A stretch of DNA of 64,000 nt from RGDT01 sp964630925 (GTDB lineage Bacteria > Planctomycetota > Planctomycetia > Gemmatales > Gemmataceae): NCBI GenBank assembly GCA_964630925.1, contig CAZVZK010000002.1:114501-178500 (forward strand), written 5' to 3'. Numbering within the stretch: position 1 is the first letter of the stretch; each line of letters starts with the position of its first letter. The translations under genes and the position numbers were made by a program. Below are positions 24,241 to 33,031 of this stretch, piece after piece. Under the pieces are notes generated by a model. The model was not told the origin of the DNA. It made no database searches and saw only the letters and a list, made by a program, of their open reading frames with translations.

Positions 24241-25695
24241 ATGCGAGCTGTGATGTTACTGTTGCTGTTGCCGACGTGGGCCCTGGCCGCGCCGCTGGAG
24301 TTCCGCCTGACCTTCGACGCGAAGTCGCACAAGGGCCCATTCACCGGGCGGGCCTACGTCATGCTGACGCGGGCCGACAGGAAGGACCTCATGCGCTCGG
24401 TCAACTGGACGCGGCCCGAGCCGTTCTTCGCCAAGGACTTCAAGGACATTAAGCCCGGCGAGCCGATGGTGATCGACGGCACGGCCCTGGCCCACCCGAC
24501 CCCGCTGGCGAAACTGCCCAGGGGCAAGTGGACGGTGCAGGCGGTCATCGACCTCGCGCCGGGCGACATGTCGTTCGCCACGGCCCCCGGTAACCTGTAC
24601 ACGATCACGCGCCTGGACCTCGACCCCGAGAACACCGGGCCGGTGGAGCTGAAACTGGGCCGCGTCGTCGAGGAGCCGGTGTTCAAGGAGACGGGGCGCA
24701 TCAAGCTGGTGCGCGTCCAGAGCAAACTGCTGACGGCCTTCCACGGCAGGCCCGTCTGGATGCGGGCGGCGGTGCTGCTGCCGGCGTCCTACGCCGAGAA
24801 GAAGGACGACCCGTTCCCCACCTACTACGAGATCCCCGGCTTCAGCGGCGACCACCACGCCGCCCCGCGCTACCTCGCCAACGGCAGCACCTCACGCGGC
24901 GGCGTGGACTTCATCCACGTCCTGCTCGACCCGAATTGCCACCACGGGCACCACACCTTCGCCGACAGCGACAACAACGGCCCGTGGGGCAAGGCGCTCA
25001 CCGAGGAGCTGATCCCCATCATCGACGCCCGCTTCCGCACGCTCGGGGCCAGGGGACGCCTCGTCGGCGGCCACTCGTCGGGCGGGTGGTCGAGCCTGTG
25101 GCTGCAGGTCAGTTACCCCGAGGCGTTCAACGGCTGCTGGTCCACGGCCCCGGACTCCGTGGCGTTCCACGACTTCCAGCGCGTGGACATCTACGCCCCC
25201 AGGGCCAACCTCTTCTTCGACGGCGACAGGCCACGCCCCCTCATCCGCCGGGACGGCAAGGTCGCCCTGAACATGAAGCCGTTCAGCGACATGGAGCGCG
25301 TCATGGGCCACGGCGGCCAGCTCGCCGCCTTCGAGGCGGTCTTCAGCGAGCGTGGCCGCGACGGCCAGCCGCGCCGCCTGTGGGACCGCGACACCGGGGC
25401 CATCGACCCCGCCGTCGCGAAGTCCTGGGAGAAGTACGACATCCGCCTGAAGATGCGCCGCGAGTGGAAGACGCTCGCACCCAAGCTGGCCGGCAAGATC
25501 CACGTCTACATGGGCGACGAGGACAACTTCTACCTCGACGGCGCCACCCGCCTCCTCAAGGCCGAGCTGAAGCGTCTGGGCAGCGACGCCGTCGTGGAGA
25601 TGTTCCCCGGCAAGGACCACTCGTCGCTCATGACCGCCGAGCTGCGCAAGCGGATCGGCGAGGAGATGGCGGCCCGCCTCAAGGCGGCGAAATGA
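24241..25695 (+). CDS. Secreted esterase-like alpha/beta hydrolase
   Basis: 484 residues from MRAVMLLLLLPTWALAAPLE, a signal peptide. The catalytic core lies in the second half: YEIPGFSGDHHAAPRYLANG, then the nucleophile elbow VGGHSSGGWSSLWLQVSYPE (GHSSG, Ser near residue 283), and GKDHSSLMT near the end supplying the histidine. A beta-sandwich-like N-terminal region precedes it. This layout is that of enterochelin/ferri-siderophore esterase-like and acyl-esterase proteins, which act in the periplasm or outside the cell; the substrate is not evident. The frame is open upstream, but the signal peptide sets the start. Its stop overlaps the start of the prephenate dehydrogenase gene (ATGA). Confidence 0.8.
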   Translation: MRAVMLLLLLPTWALAAPLEFRLTFDAKSHKGPFTGRAYVMLTRADRKDLMRSVNWTRPEPFFAKDFKDIKPGEPMVIDGTALAHPTPLAKLPRGKWTVQAVIDLAPGDMSFATAPGNLYTITRLDLDPENTGPVELKLGRVVEEPVFKETGRIKLVRVQSKLLTAFHGRPVWMRAAVLLPASYAEKKDDPFPTYYEIPGFSGDHHAAPRYLANGSTSRGGVDFIHVLLDPNCHHGHHTFADSDNNGPWGKALTEELIPIIDARFRTLGARGRLVGGHSSGGWSSLWLQVSYPEAFNGCWSTAPDSVAFHDFQRVDIYAPRANLFFDGDRPRPLIRRDGKVALNMKPFSDMERVMGHGGQLAAFEAVFSERGRDGQPRRLWDRDTGAIDPAVAKSWEKYDIRLKMRREWKTLAPKLAGKIHVYMGDEDNFYLDGATRLLKAELKRLGSDAVVEMFPGKDHSSLMTAELRKRIGEEMAARLKAAK

Positions 25696-26522
25696 TCGGC
25701 ACGCTGGGGGTCGTCGGCGTGGGCCTGCTGGGCGGCTCGCTCGCGCTGGCCGTCAAACGCCGCGCCGCGGCGGCCCGCGTGCTGGGCCACGACCGCATGC
25801 CCGGCGTGATGCTGCGCGCCGCCGAGCGTGGCCTGATCGACGAGGGCCGCCCCGACCTGGCCTCCATGGCCGCCGACTGCGAGATGCTCGTCTTCTGCAC
25901 GCCGGTGGACGCCATCGCCGCGCAGGTGATCGAGGCGGGGCGGCACGCCCGCCCCGGCGCCGTGCTGACCGACGTGGGCAGCACGAAGGCCGGCATCGTC
26001 GCCGCCGTCGAGGGGAACCTCCCCCCCGGCGTGTCGTTCATCGGCGGGCACCCCCTGGCGGGGTCGGAGAAGAGCGGGCCGGAGCATTCACGGGCCGATC
26101 TGTTCGCCGGGCGGCTGGTCCTGCTGACGCCGGGGCCGGGGCCGGCGCTCGACGCGGTGCGGCGATTCTGGGAGGCGTTGGGCGCGCGGGTGGAGGTGAT
26201 CGACGCGGGCCAGCACGACCGGGCGCTGGCGCTCACCAGCCACCTGCCGCACCTCGTGGCGGCGGCGTTGGCGGGGGTGCTGCCGGCGGAGTGGGCACGG
26301 GTGACCGCGTCGGGGTTCCGCGACACGACGCGGCTGGCGGCGGGGGACGTGGACCTGTGGCGGGCGATCTTCCTCGCGAACCGCGCCGCCGTGCGTGAGG
26401 CGCTGTCCCGGCTCCGGGAGAGGCTCGCCGAATACGACGCGGCCCTGGCCGCGGCCGACGGCGCGGCGCTGTCGCGTCTCCTGGAGGAGGCGCGGCGCGT
26501 GCGCGAGGGCCTGCCGACCTGA
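25692..26522 (+). CDS. tyrA: Prephenate dehydrogenase
   Basis: 276 residues starting MIGTLGVVGVGLLGGSLALA, with the dinucleotide motif GVGLLG at 9-14. Further family blocks are VFCTPVDAIAAQV, LTDVGSTKAG, IGGHPLAGSEKSGPEHS, and the active-site helix LALTSHLPHLVAAALAG. It converts prephenate to 4-hydroxyphenylpyruvate with NAD(P)+ in tyrosine synthesis. No ACT domain follows, so feedback control by tyrosine would need a different mechanism. It overlaps the esterase gene by 4 bp and is therefore cotranslated with it, although the two functions have no obvious link. Confidence 0.92.
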   Translation: MIGTLGVVGVGLLGGSLALAVKRRAAAARVLGHDRMPGVMLRAAERGLIDEGRPDLASMAADCEMLVFCTPVDAIAAQVIEAGRHARPGAVLTDVGSTKAGIVAAVEGNLPPGVSFIGGHPLAGSEKSGPEHSRADLFAGRLVLLTPGPGPALDAVRRFWEALGARVEVIDAGQHDRALALTSHLPHLVAAALAGVLPAEWARVTASGFRDTTRLAAGDVDLWRAIFLANRAAVREALSRLRERLAEYDAALAAADGAALSRLLEEARRVREGLPT

Positions 26523-26540
26523 CGGGGCCGGCGCCGCGGT

Positions 26541-26548
26541 GGTATAAC
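26541..26548 (+). promoter_or_regulatory. -10-like GGTATAAC before a short ORF and the AAA+/VWA genes
   Basis: GGTATAAC lies 33 bp before the ATG of the 23-codon reading frame at 26581 and 207 bp before the AAA+ gene. It matches the recurring GxTA(T/C)AA(T/C) boxes in the window, and the spacing suits transcription starting just ahead of the short reading frame. Confidence 0.4.
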
Positions 26549-26580
26549 AGGTGGATGGAGCCACTCCGGAGGGAGAGAGC

Positions 26581-26652
26581 ATGTCAAGCATTCGCCACAC
26601 TCACACATCCCAACCTTCACTCCCTCGCCGCGCCGTGTCGCGCCGCCGCTGA
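26581..26652 (+). CDS. Short basic peptide, possible leader, 23 aa
   Basis: A 23-residue frame MSSIRHTHTSQPSLPRRAVS RRR (23 aa; arginine-rich end) follows a strong ribosome site CGGAGGGAGAGAGC and a GGTATAAC box. It ends 102 bp before the AAA+ gene. No other gene occupies this spacer. It could be a regulatory leader peptide for the AAA+/VWA operon or a chance frame; there is no family evidence. Confidence 0.3.
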   Translation: MSSIRHTHTSQPSLPRRAVSRRR

Positions 26653-26754
26653 ACCTGTCCCCCCCGCGTCCCGTCTGTCCCGTTGAGCCTCCCCCCGCGC
26701 GAAAGAACGAGCCCCGCCGGGCGTATCCTGTGGCACGGCCCCCTGGAGCAGAGA

Positions 26755-29505
26755 ATGAGCGAAGAATTGCTGCATCTCACCGTCGAGACCGCGCTGCCGG
26801 TGCTGGCCTACGAGCTGGCCGCCGACCTCGAGTCGCGCGGCCTCGGCCGCGTCCAGGTCAAGCCCTGCGAGGAGGCCGGCATCACCCTCACACACGCCCC
26901 CGGCCTCGCCGCGTCCGCCGTCTCCAAACTCCTCGACTCCATCCGCCCACTCGAGCCGGAGCAGGTCCACATCGAGCAGGAGATGCCCGCCGGCCACGCC
27001 GTCCTCCGCCTCGGCAAGCCCGCCGACACCGAGCTCAGCGTGGACATCCACGGCGACTCCCAGGCCATCATCGACCGCGCCGGCGAGCTGATCGAGGCCC
27101 TCGGCCTGAAGCGCGGTGACACCTTCCTCGAATTCATCGAGCGCCCCCACCTCCAGCACGGCGGCGCCGCCCCGCAGCCGCGCCAGCTCCTCCGCTGGGG
27201 CCTCGCCCGCCTCGGCGTCCGCGTCCCCGATAGCGGCTCCACGGGCGACGGCGGCGGCGGCACGCTCGAGCTGTTCCTCAACGACCCGGACATGGCCAGC
27301 CGGCCCATGCGTGAGCGCTACGGCGTCCGCATCCAGACCGACGATCTCGAGGCCGCCGACGCCCTCAAGGGACGCCTCGAGGCCGAGGGGTTCCGCGTCG
27401 AGGGGGTCGAGCTGATGCCGCCGGAGACGCCGGCCGACGCCCCGCGCTTCAAGGCCGAGGGCGGCCCCTTCTCGCCACGCCGCGCCCCCTCCGAGCTGGC
27501 CCGCCTGCGCGTCGCCGTCGAGGACCTCCTCGCCACCCACGGCATCGACGCCACACGCTTCCCCCTCCAGGTGGTGGACCGCGCCCGCGGCCCCTTCGCC
27601 GTCATCGAGCTGCCCCTCGCCCGCCTGCGCAAGCCGGGGGCACGGCCCTACGCCGGGGCGTACCCCGAACGCTTCGCCGTCCACATCCACACCGACACGC
27701 CCGAGGCCGCCGCGCCGCTGGAGCAGAGCCTGCGGGCGGCGGGCTTCTCCCGCGTCGACATCCGCGCGGTGTCGTCACTGCTGGACCGCCCGCACGAGGA
27801 GCTGCCGGCGGGCTTGCAGATCCGCTGGGCGACGGCGGGCCGCGAGCCCGCCATCGTCAGCCTCCTCCGCCCACGCGTCGATGAAGCCGCCAGGGCACTC
27901 GGCGGCACGCTCCCGCTGGAGGCGTTCGACCGCACCGGCGACAGCGACGAGGTCGACCTCCACTTCCCCATCAAGGGCGTCGCCGACGGCAAGCTGGCGG
28001 CCTGGCTCTGCGACCCCAGGCGGTACCGTCTACGTCTGATGGGCCTGGACCCGGAGGACGGCGGCGAGACGGAGGGGGCGCTGCGGGCCATCGGCTTCAC
28101 GTCCATCGAGATCGTGGACGGCACGCCGCGCGTGCGCGGACGCATCGACCACGGCACCGCGCCGACGGTGCTGACGGAGAAGATCCAGGACCGGATGCGT
28201 GGCGTCTTCGGCGTGCAGCTGCCGACCTTCCGCGCCCTGACGGACGAGCCGGTCATCACGATCCAGCTCCCGAAACGCTCGAAGGCGAAGAAGGACGGCA
28301 AGGAGCAGCCGGCGCCGTCGGCCCCGGCCATCGACCTCGCCGCCTGGCTGCACGAGCCGGACGCCCCGGCGATGCCGCTGGTGGCCGCCGGCGTGTCCGA
28401 GGTGCGGATCGGGCGCGTGGCATTGCCGACGCGCGAGGAGGGCGGGCCGATGGTGCCCGACCTCGCCCAGTTCGGCCACTACTGCCTCGACGAGACGACG
28501 GCGACGACGCTCGAACACATCGGGGCGAGCGTGCTGCTGCGCGAGCCCTGCCTGCTCGAGGGCGAGACGAGCACGAGCAAGACCTCGGGCGTCCTGTTCC
28601 TGGCGGGCCTGCTGCGCCAGCCGGTGGTGCGTATCAACCTCAACGGGCAGACCGACACCGGCGAGCTGATCGGCCGCTACGTCCCGCGCGACGACAACGA
28701 GATGGCGGTGACGAACGAGTGGGTCGAGGACGAGCCCGAGGGCGGCACACTCGCCGTCCGCCAACGGGCCAGCGTGGCCGGGAGCCTGTGGCGCTGGCAG
28801 GACGGCCTGGTCGTTCAGGCGATGAAGAACGGCTGGTGGGTGTTGCTGGACGAGGTCAACCTCGCAGAGCCGCAGATCCTCGAACGCCTCAACTCGGTGC
28901 TGGAGGTGGACCCTTCGCTCATCCTGACGGAGCACGAGAACGAGGCCGTCGCGCCGGTCCACCCCAACTTCCGCATCTTCGCGACGATGAACCCCGCGGA
29001 GTACGCCGGCCGTTCGGTGCTGTCGCCGGCGTACCGCGACCGCTGGCGTGGCTACCGGTTCGTCCCGCGTCCGGGGGAGCGCGAGTACCTGGCGATGCTG
29101 CGGCTCCTGATCCACGGCGAGCAGCCGGAGGTGGTGGTTTCGGGCCGGCGCTTCACGGGCGGCAAGGTCCACGCGCCATTCGCCATGCTGGCCCCGGTGC
29201 TGAACGACGACACCCTGGTGGGGCTGGCGCGGTTCCAGTCGTCACTGGAGCACGCGGCGGGCCGTGGCGGCGAGACGCCGCGACTGGGCGTGCGCCGCAA
29301 GGAGCGGCACGTGTTCACGCGGCGAGGACTGCTGGCGGTGCTGGACTACCTGAGCAGCCCGCTGGGCGCGAGCCGCGACCCGCGGGCGGTGCGGCAGGCG
29401 CTGGCGCGGTACTACCTGGGCCGCGTCCACACGCCGGAGGACCAGGGCGTGGTGGTCCACCTGCTCGACGCGGCGGGCCTGGGCCCGTCGGGCAAGAAGG
29501 CGTGA
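26755..29505 (+). CDS. Dynein-type AAA+ ATPase (AAA_5) with repeated N-terminal modules
   Basis: 916 residues from MSEELLHLTVETALPVLAYE. About residues 1-580 contain four repeats of a beta-alpha-beta unit, h.V.I..D..EA...L...L...GF..V.I: 93-128 (SVDIHGDS...), 189-221 (YGVRIQTDDLEAADALKG), 307-339 (FAVHIHTDTPEAAAPLEQ) and 424-456 (YRLRLMGLD...). The AAA+ domain follows: a Walker A variant GETSTSKT at 603-610 (serine where GxxxxGK expects glycine), Walker B VLLDEVN at 696-702, then ATMNPAEYAGR and a sensor-2-like region. ATM NP and RGRVL-type blocks place it with midasin/MoxR/dynein-like ATPases. The protein is cytoplasmic and is followed by a VWA protein, the usual partner of such ATPases. Confidence 0.88.
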   Translation: MSEELLHLTVETALPVLAYELAADLESRGLGRVQVKPCEEAGITLTHAPGLAASAVSKLLDSIRPLEPEQVHIEQEMPAGHAVLRLGKPADTELSVDIHGDSQAIIDRAGELIEALGLKRGDTFLEFIERPHLQHGGAAPQPRQLLRWGLARLGVRVPDSGSTGDGGGGTLELFLNDPDMASRPMRERYGVRIQTDDLEAADALKGRLEAEGFRVEGVELMPPETPADAPRFKAEGGPFSPRRAPSELARLRVAVEDLLATHGIDATRFPLQVVDRARGPFAVIELPLARLRKPGARPYAGAYPERFAVHIHTDTPEAAAPLEQSLRAAGFSRVDIRAVSSLLDRPHEELPAGLQIRWATAGREPAIVSLLRPRVDEAARALGGTLPLEAFDRTGDSDEVDLHFPIKGVADGKLAAWLCDPRRYRLRLMGLDPEDGGETEGALRAIGFTSIEIVDGTPRVRGRIDHGTAPTVLTEKIQDRMRGVFGVQLPTFRALTDEPVITIQLPKRSKAKKDGKEQPAPSAPAIDLAAWLHEPDAPAMPLVAAGVSEVRIGRVALPTREEGGPMVPDLAQFGHYCLDETTATTLEHIGASVLLREPCLLEGETSTSKTSGVLFLAGLLRQPVVRINLNGQTDTGELIGRYVPRDDNEMAVTNEWVEDEPEGGTLAVRQRASVAGSLWRWQDGLVVQAMKNGWWVLLDEVNLAEPQILERLNSVLEVDPSLILTEHENEAVAPVHPNFRIFATMNPAEYAGRSVLSPAYRDRWRGYRFVPRPGEREYLAMLRLLIHGEQPEVVVSGRRFTGGKVHAPFAMLAPVLNDDTLVGLARFQSSLEHAAGRGGETPRLGVRRKERHVFTRRGLLAVLDYLSSPLGASRDPRAVRQALARYYLGRVHTPEDQGVVVHLLDAAGLGPSGKKA

Positions 29506-29515
29506 GGATGACAGA

Positions 29516-29668
29516 AAGAAGTTGTCCACGGATCACACGGATAACACGGATGCAATCCAAATCAAGGACGAGATCAGAAGCAGAAAGCCCCAGTTGTCTG
29601 CTGGCCCGCTTCTGCCTCTGTTCCTAGCTGTTATCCGTGTTTTCCGTGTGATCCGTGGACAACTTCTT
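29516..29668. mobile_element. MITE-like element with 26-bp terminal inverted repeats
   Basis: The first 26 bases (29516-29541, AAGAAGTTGTCCACGGATCA onward) are the perfect reverse complement of 29643-29668. The 101 bp between code for nothing. The right arm and adjacent CTTCTGCCT...TGTTATCCGTG match a second element at 55991-56096, so it is a dispersed repeat family. It sits between the AAA+ and VWA genes, and it could fold into a large hairpin that affects the message. Confidence 0.7.
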
Positions 29669-29685
29669 CTTGGATGGAGAGCCAC

Positions 29686-31485
29686 ATGACACCGGAGCGG
29701 CATCTGCGGCAGTTGGCGGGGCTGGCGGCGGGGCTGTGCCTCGACGCCGGCGTACGCCTCCAGGCCGGCGACAAGGGCTGGAGCTGGGAGCCCGAGCGCC
29801 GCACCATCCACGTCGCCCGCAAGGACCTCGAATCCAGGGGGCCGACCTACTGCGCCGGCGTCCTGGCCCACGAGGTCGGCCACTACCACATCTCGCGCTA
29901 CCACCTCTTCAAGGGCGAGTTCCCCTCGCGCGCCGCCCTCGACATGGTGCTCAACGGCATCGAGGACCCGCGTGTCAACACCTGGATCCAGTACCGCTAC
30001 CCCGGCACCATCTGGTGGTTCCTGCGGCTGGCCGAGGTGGACGGCATGCCCGCCGAATTCGCGCCGCTGCCGTCGCTGGTGCGCTTCGCCATCGAGGCCG
30101 CCCGCGAGGAGCTGAACGGCTGGCAGGTGATGCCAGAGGGGAAACTCGACGGGGCCGTCCGCGAGGCCCTGGCGCGGACGTTCGACGCCCGGTATCGCTA
30201 CGCCCACGTCCTGCCGCCCGCGTCGCTCACGCCCCGCGGCCAGCCGGGCGAATTGGCCCGCCGGCACGAGGCCGAGGTGTCGCCGAGGCTGAACAAGCCG
30301 GGGCCGCGGTGGATGGGCGGCTGGGAGCAGGAGGTGCGCTGCAGCGCCGTCGAGGCGCTCAGGCTGGCCGAGGAGCAGATCCTGCCGACGGCGGCCCGGC
30401 TGTGGCTGGGCGACGTGGAGCGAATGGGGCGATTCCTGACCGCCCACCCCACGCAGAAGAAGAAGGCGCGTGAGGCGGTCAACGCCAACACCCTGCCGCA
30501 CCTCATCCAGATCGTCCAGGCGGCGTACCGCGAGGAGCCGCCGGCCGGCACCGTCAAGCCGACCACACGCGACCTTGCCCGCCGCGTGCTGGAGTCGTGG
30601 CTGCGCGGGATCAGGGCGCCGGAGCCGGGGCCGCTGGCATCGAGGCCGCTGATCGAGGGCGGCGACCCCGACCAGGGCACGAAGCTCCCCGAGGCGTACG
30701 TCAAGGCCCACCGCGACGTGGCCAACCAGATCGAGCAGCTCGTGCGCGAGCTGGAGGAGGTTCTCCGCCCGCGCCGGCGTCTGTCGGACCGCAGCGGCTT
30801 CCCGTCGGGCAAGCGGCTGGACCTGCGGCGGGCGATGGCCTTCGCCGCCGACCCCCGCCGCCACGACAAGCTGTGGCGCAGGCCCACCATTCCGCGGCGG
30901 CGCGACACGACGTTCCTCTTGCTGGTGGACCTCTCCGGGTCGATGCGGGGGGAGAAGACGCCGGCGGCCATCGCCGGGACGGTTCTGCTATCGGAGACGC
31001 TGGAGCGTCTGGCGGTGCCCTACGCGGTCTACGGCTTCCAGGACGTGCTGGTGCCGTTCGTGGACTTCCTGGAGGGGCTGAGCCCGGTGACGCGGCACGC
31101 CATCGGCTGCATGGGCGAGGAGATCGCCGGGACCCGCCCCGGCGGCAACAACCAGCCTCTGTACAACGACGACGGCCCGTGCGTGGCCGAGGCGGCCAAC
31201 CTGCTGCTGGACCAGCCCGGCCGCGAGCACGTCCTGATCGTGATCAGCGACGGCATCCCGGAGGGCCGGCTCTCGCAGCCGGACGACCTGCACACGGCGG
31301 TGCGCGAGGCGGGCCGGGTGCAGGGGCTGCGCCTGGTGGGCATCGGCCTGGGGCCGGGCACGGAGCACGTGAAGACGTACTACCCCGAGGGCATCGCCAG
31401 CGTGCCGGTCGAGAGGCTCGCCGACGAGATCGGCCTCCTGCTGCGCCAGGCCCTCCTGGCCGACCTCGCCGTCGGCGCGCGGTAG
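29686..31485 (+). CDS. HExxH metalloprotease-like and VWA domain protein
   Basis: 599 residues from MTPERHLRQLAGLAAG (a GGAGA ribosome site precedes; an ATG 12 bp upstream is an alternative). Residues 20-120 hold a zincin-type motif AHEVGHYHI with H62, E63 and H66, followed by LNGIEDPRVNTW whose glutamate may be the third ligand. The middle is helical. From about 406 the VWA domain has the MIDAS motif DLSGSMRG (415-422), then ISDGIPEG and GIGLGPGTEHV. VWA proteins beside MoxR/dynein-type ATPases form remodelling pairs; here a metalloprotease-like domain is added. The AAA+ gene is 180 bp upstream with a repeat element between. The last 116 codons are repeated downstream at 34168-34516 and partly at 32521-32650. 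Confidence 0.88.
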   Translation: MTPERHLRQLAGLAAGLCLDAGVRLQAGDKGWSWEPERRTIHVARKDLESRGPTYCAGVLAHEVGHYHISRYHLFKGEFPSRAALDMVLNGIEDPRVNTWIQYRYPGTIWWFLRLAEVDGMPAEFAPLPSLVRFAIEAAREELNGWQVMPEGKLDGAVREALARTFDARYRYAHVLPPASLTPRGQPGELARRHEAEVSPRLNKPGPRWMGGWEQEVRCSAVEALRLAEEQILPTAARLWLGDVERMGRFLTAHPTQKKKAREAVNANTLPHLIQIVQAAYREEPPAGTVKPTTRDLARRVLESWLRGIRAPEPGPLASRPLIEGGDPDQGTKLPEAYVKAHRDVANQIEQLVRELEEVLRPRRRLSDRSGFPSGKRLDLRRAMAFAADPRRHDKLWRRPTIPRRRDTTFLLLVDLSGSMRGEKTPAAIAGTVLLSETLERLAVPYAVYGFQDVLVPFVDFLEGLSPVTRHAIGCMGEEIAGTRPGGNNQPLYNDDGPCVAEAANLLLDQPGREHVLIVISDGIPEGRLSQPDDLHTAVREAGRVQGLRLVGIGLGPGTEHVKTYYPEGIASVPVERLADEIGLLLRQALLADLAVGAR

Positions 31486-31494
31486 ACGCCGGCG

Positions 31495-32331
31495 TCAGGC
31501 CGTCGGGGCGTTGGCCCGTTTCCGGGTGAGCCAGAGCCAGGCGAACGCTGCCACGGCCAGGCCGGCGGCGAGGATCCCGATCCACCACAGCACGGAGGGC
31601 CGTCCGTCGTGGACGGGTGCATCCGACGCCGTGGGGGCGGGCGGCGTGGCGTCCTTCTTCGGCAATAGGAAGTCGAACACCTCGACGACGAGGCGCGGCT
31701 CGACGCGGTAGTTCGTGCCCTTGCCCTCGTAGAAACCGTATCGCTCGATCATCTTTGGTACGAGCGGGCTGTAGTCCATCGCCTTGCCGGTTCGGAGATT
31801 CTTCACGAGGACGTAGCCGCTTGTACTGGTCCGGTCGAGGAAGGGGGATTCCTGAATCCCCTTCGACTCCTTCCGCAACACCTCGAATTGCCTGCCGTGG
31901 TAGACGAATGTCCTCGGCACTGCGTCAGGGCTGCCGACGTAGCACATGACGAGCAGAGGCCGCGCCAGCGCCTGGTGGGTCAGGCCGAGCTCTTCGACGA
32001 CATACCGGTTGTCCTCGGCCAGCACCTCGATCAGTCTCTCGTCCCGGCCGAGGAAGCCCGAGGCGGAGCGGTGCGGCGTGATGTTCTCCTTCTCCGGCCG
32101 CATGTCCGCTTCCAGCTCCGCGATGCTCCTGCCGTTAAGGTGAGTCAACGCGCGGATGAGCGCCGTGTCATTATTCCCGCCGACGACGAAACCGGTCTTC
32201 GGGTCCTTCTTCGGCGTCACTGGCTTGAAGTCGAAATCCTTGAGGTCGTCCGGCAGCCCTCCTTCCGCCCGGACATCGGCCGAGGTGAGGACGGCCAAGA
32301 GGAGCAGAGGCGCGAGGCCACGGTTGAGCAT
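31495..32331 (-). CDS. Secreted/membrane-anchored protein of unknown function, copy 1
   Basis: 278 residues starting MLNRGLAPLLLLAVLTSADV, a signal peptide; a single transmembrane helix near 255-272 (IGILAAGLAVAAFAWLWL) ends in a short basic tail RKRANAP, so the bulk is extracytoplasmic. Blocks shared with a paralog at 35831-36685 are PDDLKD, HLNGRSIAELEADMRPE, VVEELGLTHQALARPLLVM and MIERYGFYEGKGT. I know of no named family. It runs opposite to the VWA gene, with 9 bp between the stops, and is followed on its own strand side by a truncated phosphatase-like gene. Confidence 0.75.
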   Translation of the reverse strand: MLNRGLAPLLLLAVLTSADVRAEGGLPDDLKDFDFKPVTPKKDPKTGFVVGGNNDTALIRALTHLNGRSIAELEADMRPEKENITPHRSASGFLGRDERLIEVLAEDNRYVVEELGLTHQALARPLLVMCYVGSPDAVPRTFVYHGRQFEVLRKESKGIQESPFLDRTSTSGYVLVKNLRTGKAMDYSPLVPKMIERYGFYEGKGTNYRVEPRLVVEVFDFLLPKKDATPPAPTASDAPVHDGRPSVLWWIGILAAGLAVAAFAWLWLTRKRANAPTA

Positions 32332-32411
32332 GACGTGTTCGCCGTCCGAGGTCGGGAGTCTTGTCCGCCGGGGACAATCGTAGCGAATGACGGGCAGGAT
32401 GGCGGGGCCGG

Positions 32412-32520
32412 TCAGCGGGCGTCGGCTCGCGGCGCTGGCGGGCCGAGGTGCGCCGTCAAGCGTTCAGTCAGCACATCCACCAGCTCCGCCTGCATGAATT
32501 GGTTGTCGTCGGGCATGCTG
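32412..32520 (-). pseudogene. Truncated phosphatase-like gene, C-terminal end
   Basis: This strand reads NQFMQAELVDVLTERLTAHL then GPPAPRADAR and a stop. It matches the last 30 or so residues (YQFMQAELKEVLIERLMAHI) of the intact phosphatase-like gene at 36784-37116, and 22 consecutive bases are identical to that copy. The catalytic part is missing: at about 32520 the sequence switches into a fragment of the VWA gene. It is thus a remnant created by recombination. Confidence 0.7.
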
Positions 32521-32650
32521 GGCCAGCCGGGCCGCGAGCACGTCCTGATCGTGATCAGCGACGGCATCCCGGAGGGCCGGCTCTCGCAGCCGGACGACCT
32601 GCACACGGCGGGGCGCGAGGCGGGCCGGGTGCAGGGGCTACGGTTCGTGG
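32521..32650 (+). pseudogene. Internal fragment of the VWA gene
   Basis: About 43 codons reading GREHVLIVISDGIPEGRLSQ and on to PDDLHTA are nearly identical to the VWA gene around 31215-31345, and the codons are preserved base for base in most places. Homology ends after GRVQGLRF and begins abruptly at the phosphatase remnant. It has no start codon of its own. Confidence 0.8.
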
Positions 32651-32707
32651 CGCGCATGGCCTGACCTCCCGATCCGGCTGCGGACAAAGGCAGAGGGGCT
32701 CGTAGCC

Positions 32708-33028
32708 GTGGCCTGGTCGAAGTTCGATGACCTGTGGCTCTCCAACGACCTTTCGCTCCCTTTCGCCATCGGCGACGCGGTGATCCACTGGGTGCCAAAC
32801 GCAGTGCCGGAGCTCGACGCCGCGCTCGGCAAGCCGATCCGCTCGGTGTGGCTTGGCCGTGGGCAGATGACCTGGGACTACCGGGACATCGAGATCTGGG
32901 CACGTCTGTTGCTCGGGTGCGGCGACGGCTTCGTGGAGGTGTACAACGCGCTCGACGAGAACGGCTACGCCTTCCACGCCAGGATGCCATCGGGGACGTT
33001 CCTCCTCTGTGCTGAGCCTCCGGGCTGA
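32708..33028 (+). CDS. Small protein of unknown function, 106 aa
   Basis: Reads from GTG as MAWSKFDDLWLSNDLSLPFA. It is a compact soluble protein with IHWVPNAVPELDAALGKP, WLGRGQMTWDYRDIEIWARL and NALDENGYAFHARMPSGTFL. The GTG start has only a weak ribosome site. I do not recognise a function, but the sequence has clean coding character and no in-frame damage. It lies just after a VWA fragment, in the stretch that was inserted or rearranged, so it is best seen as cargo. Confidence 0.6.
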   Translation: MAWSKFDDLWLSNDLSLPFAIGDAVIHWVPNAVPELDAALGKPIRSVWLGRGQMTWDYRDIEIWARLLLGCGDGFVEVYNALDENGYAFHARMPSGTFLLCAEPPG

Positions 33029-33031
33029 AGG

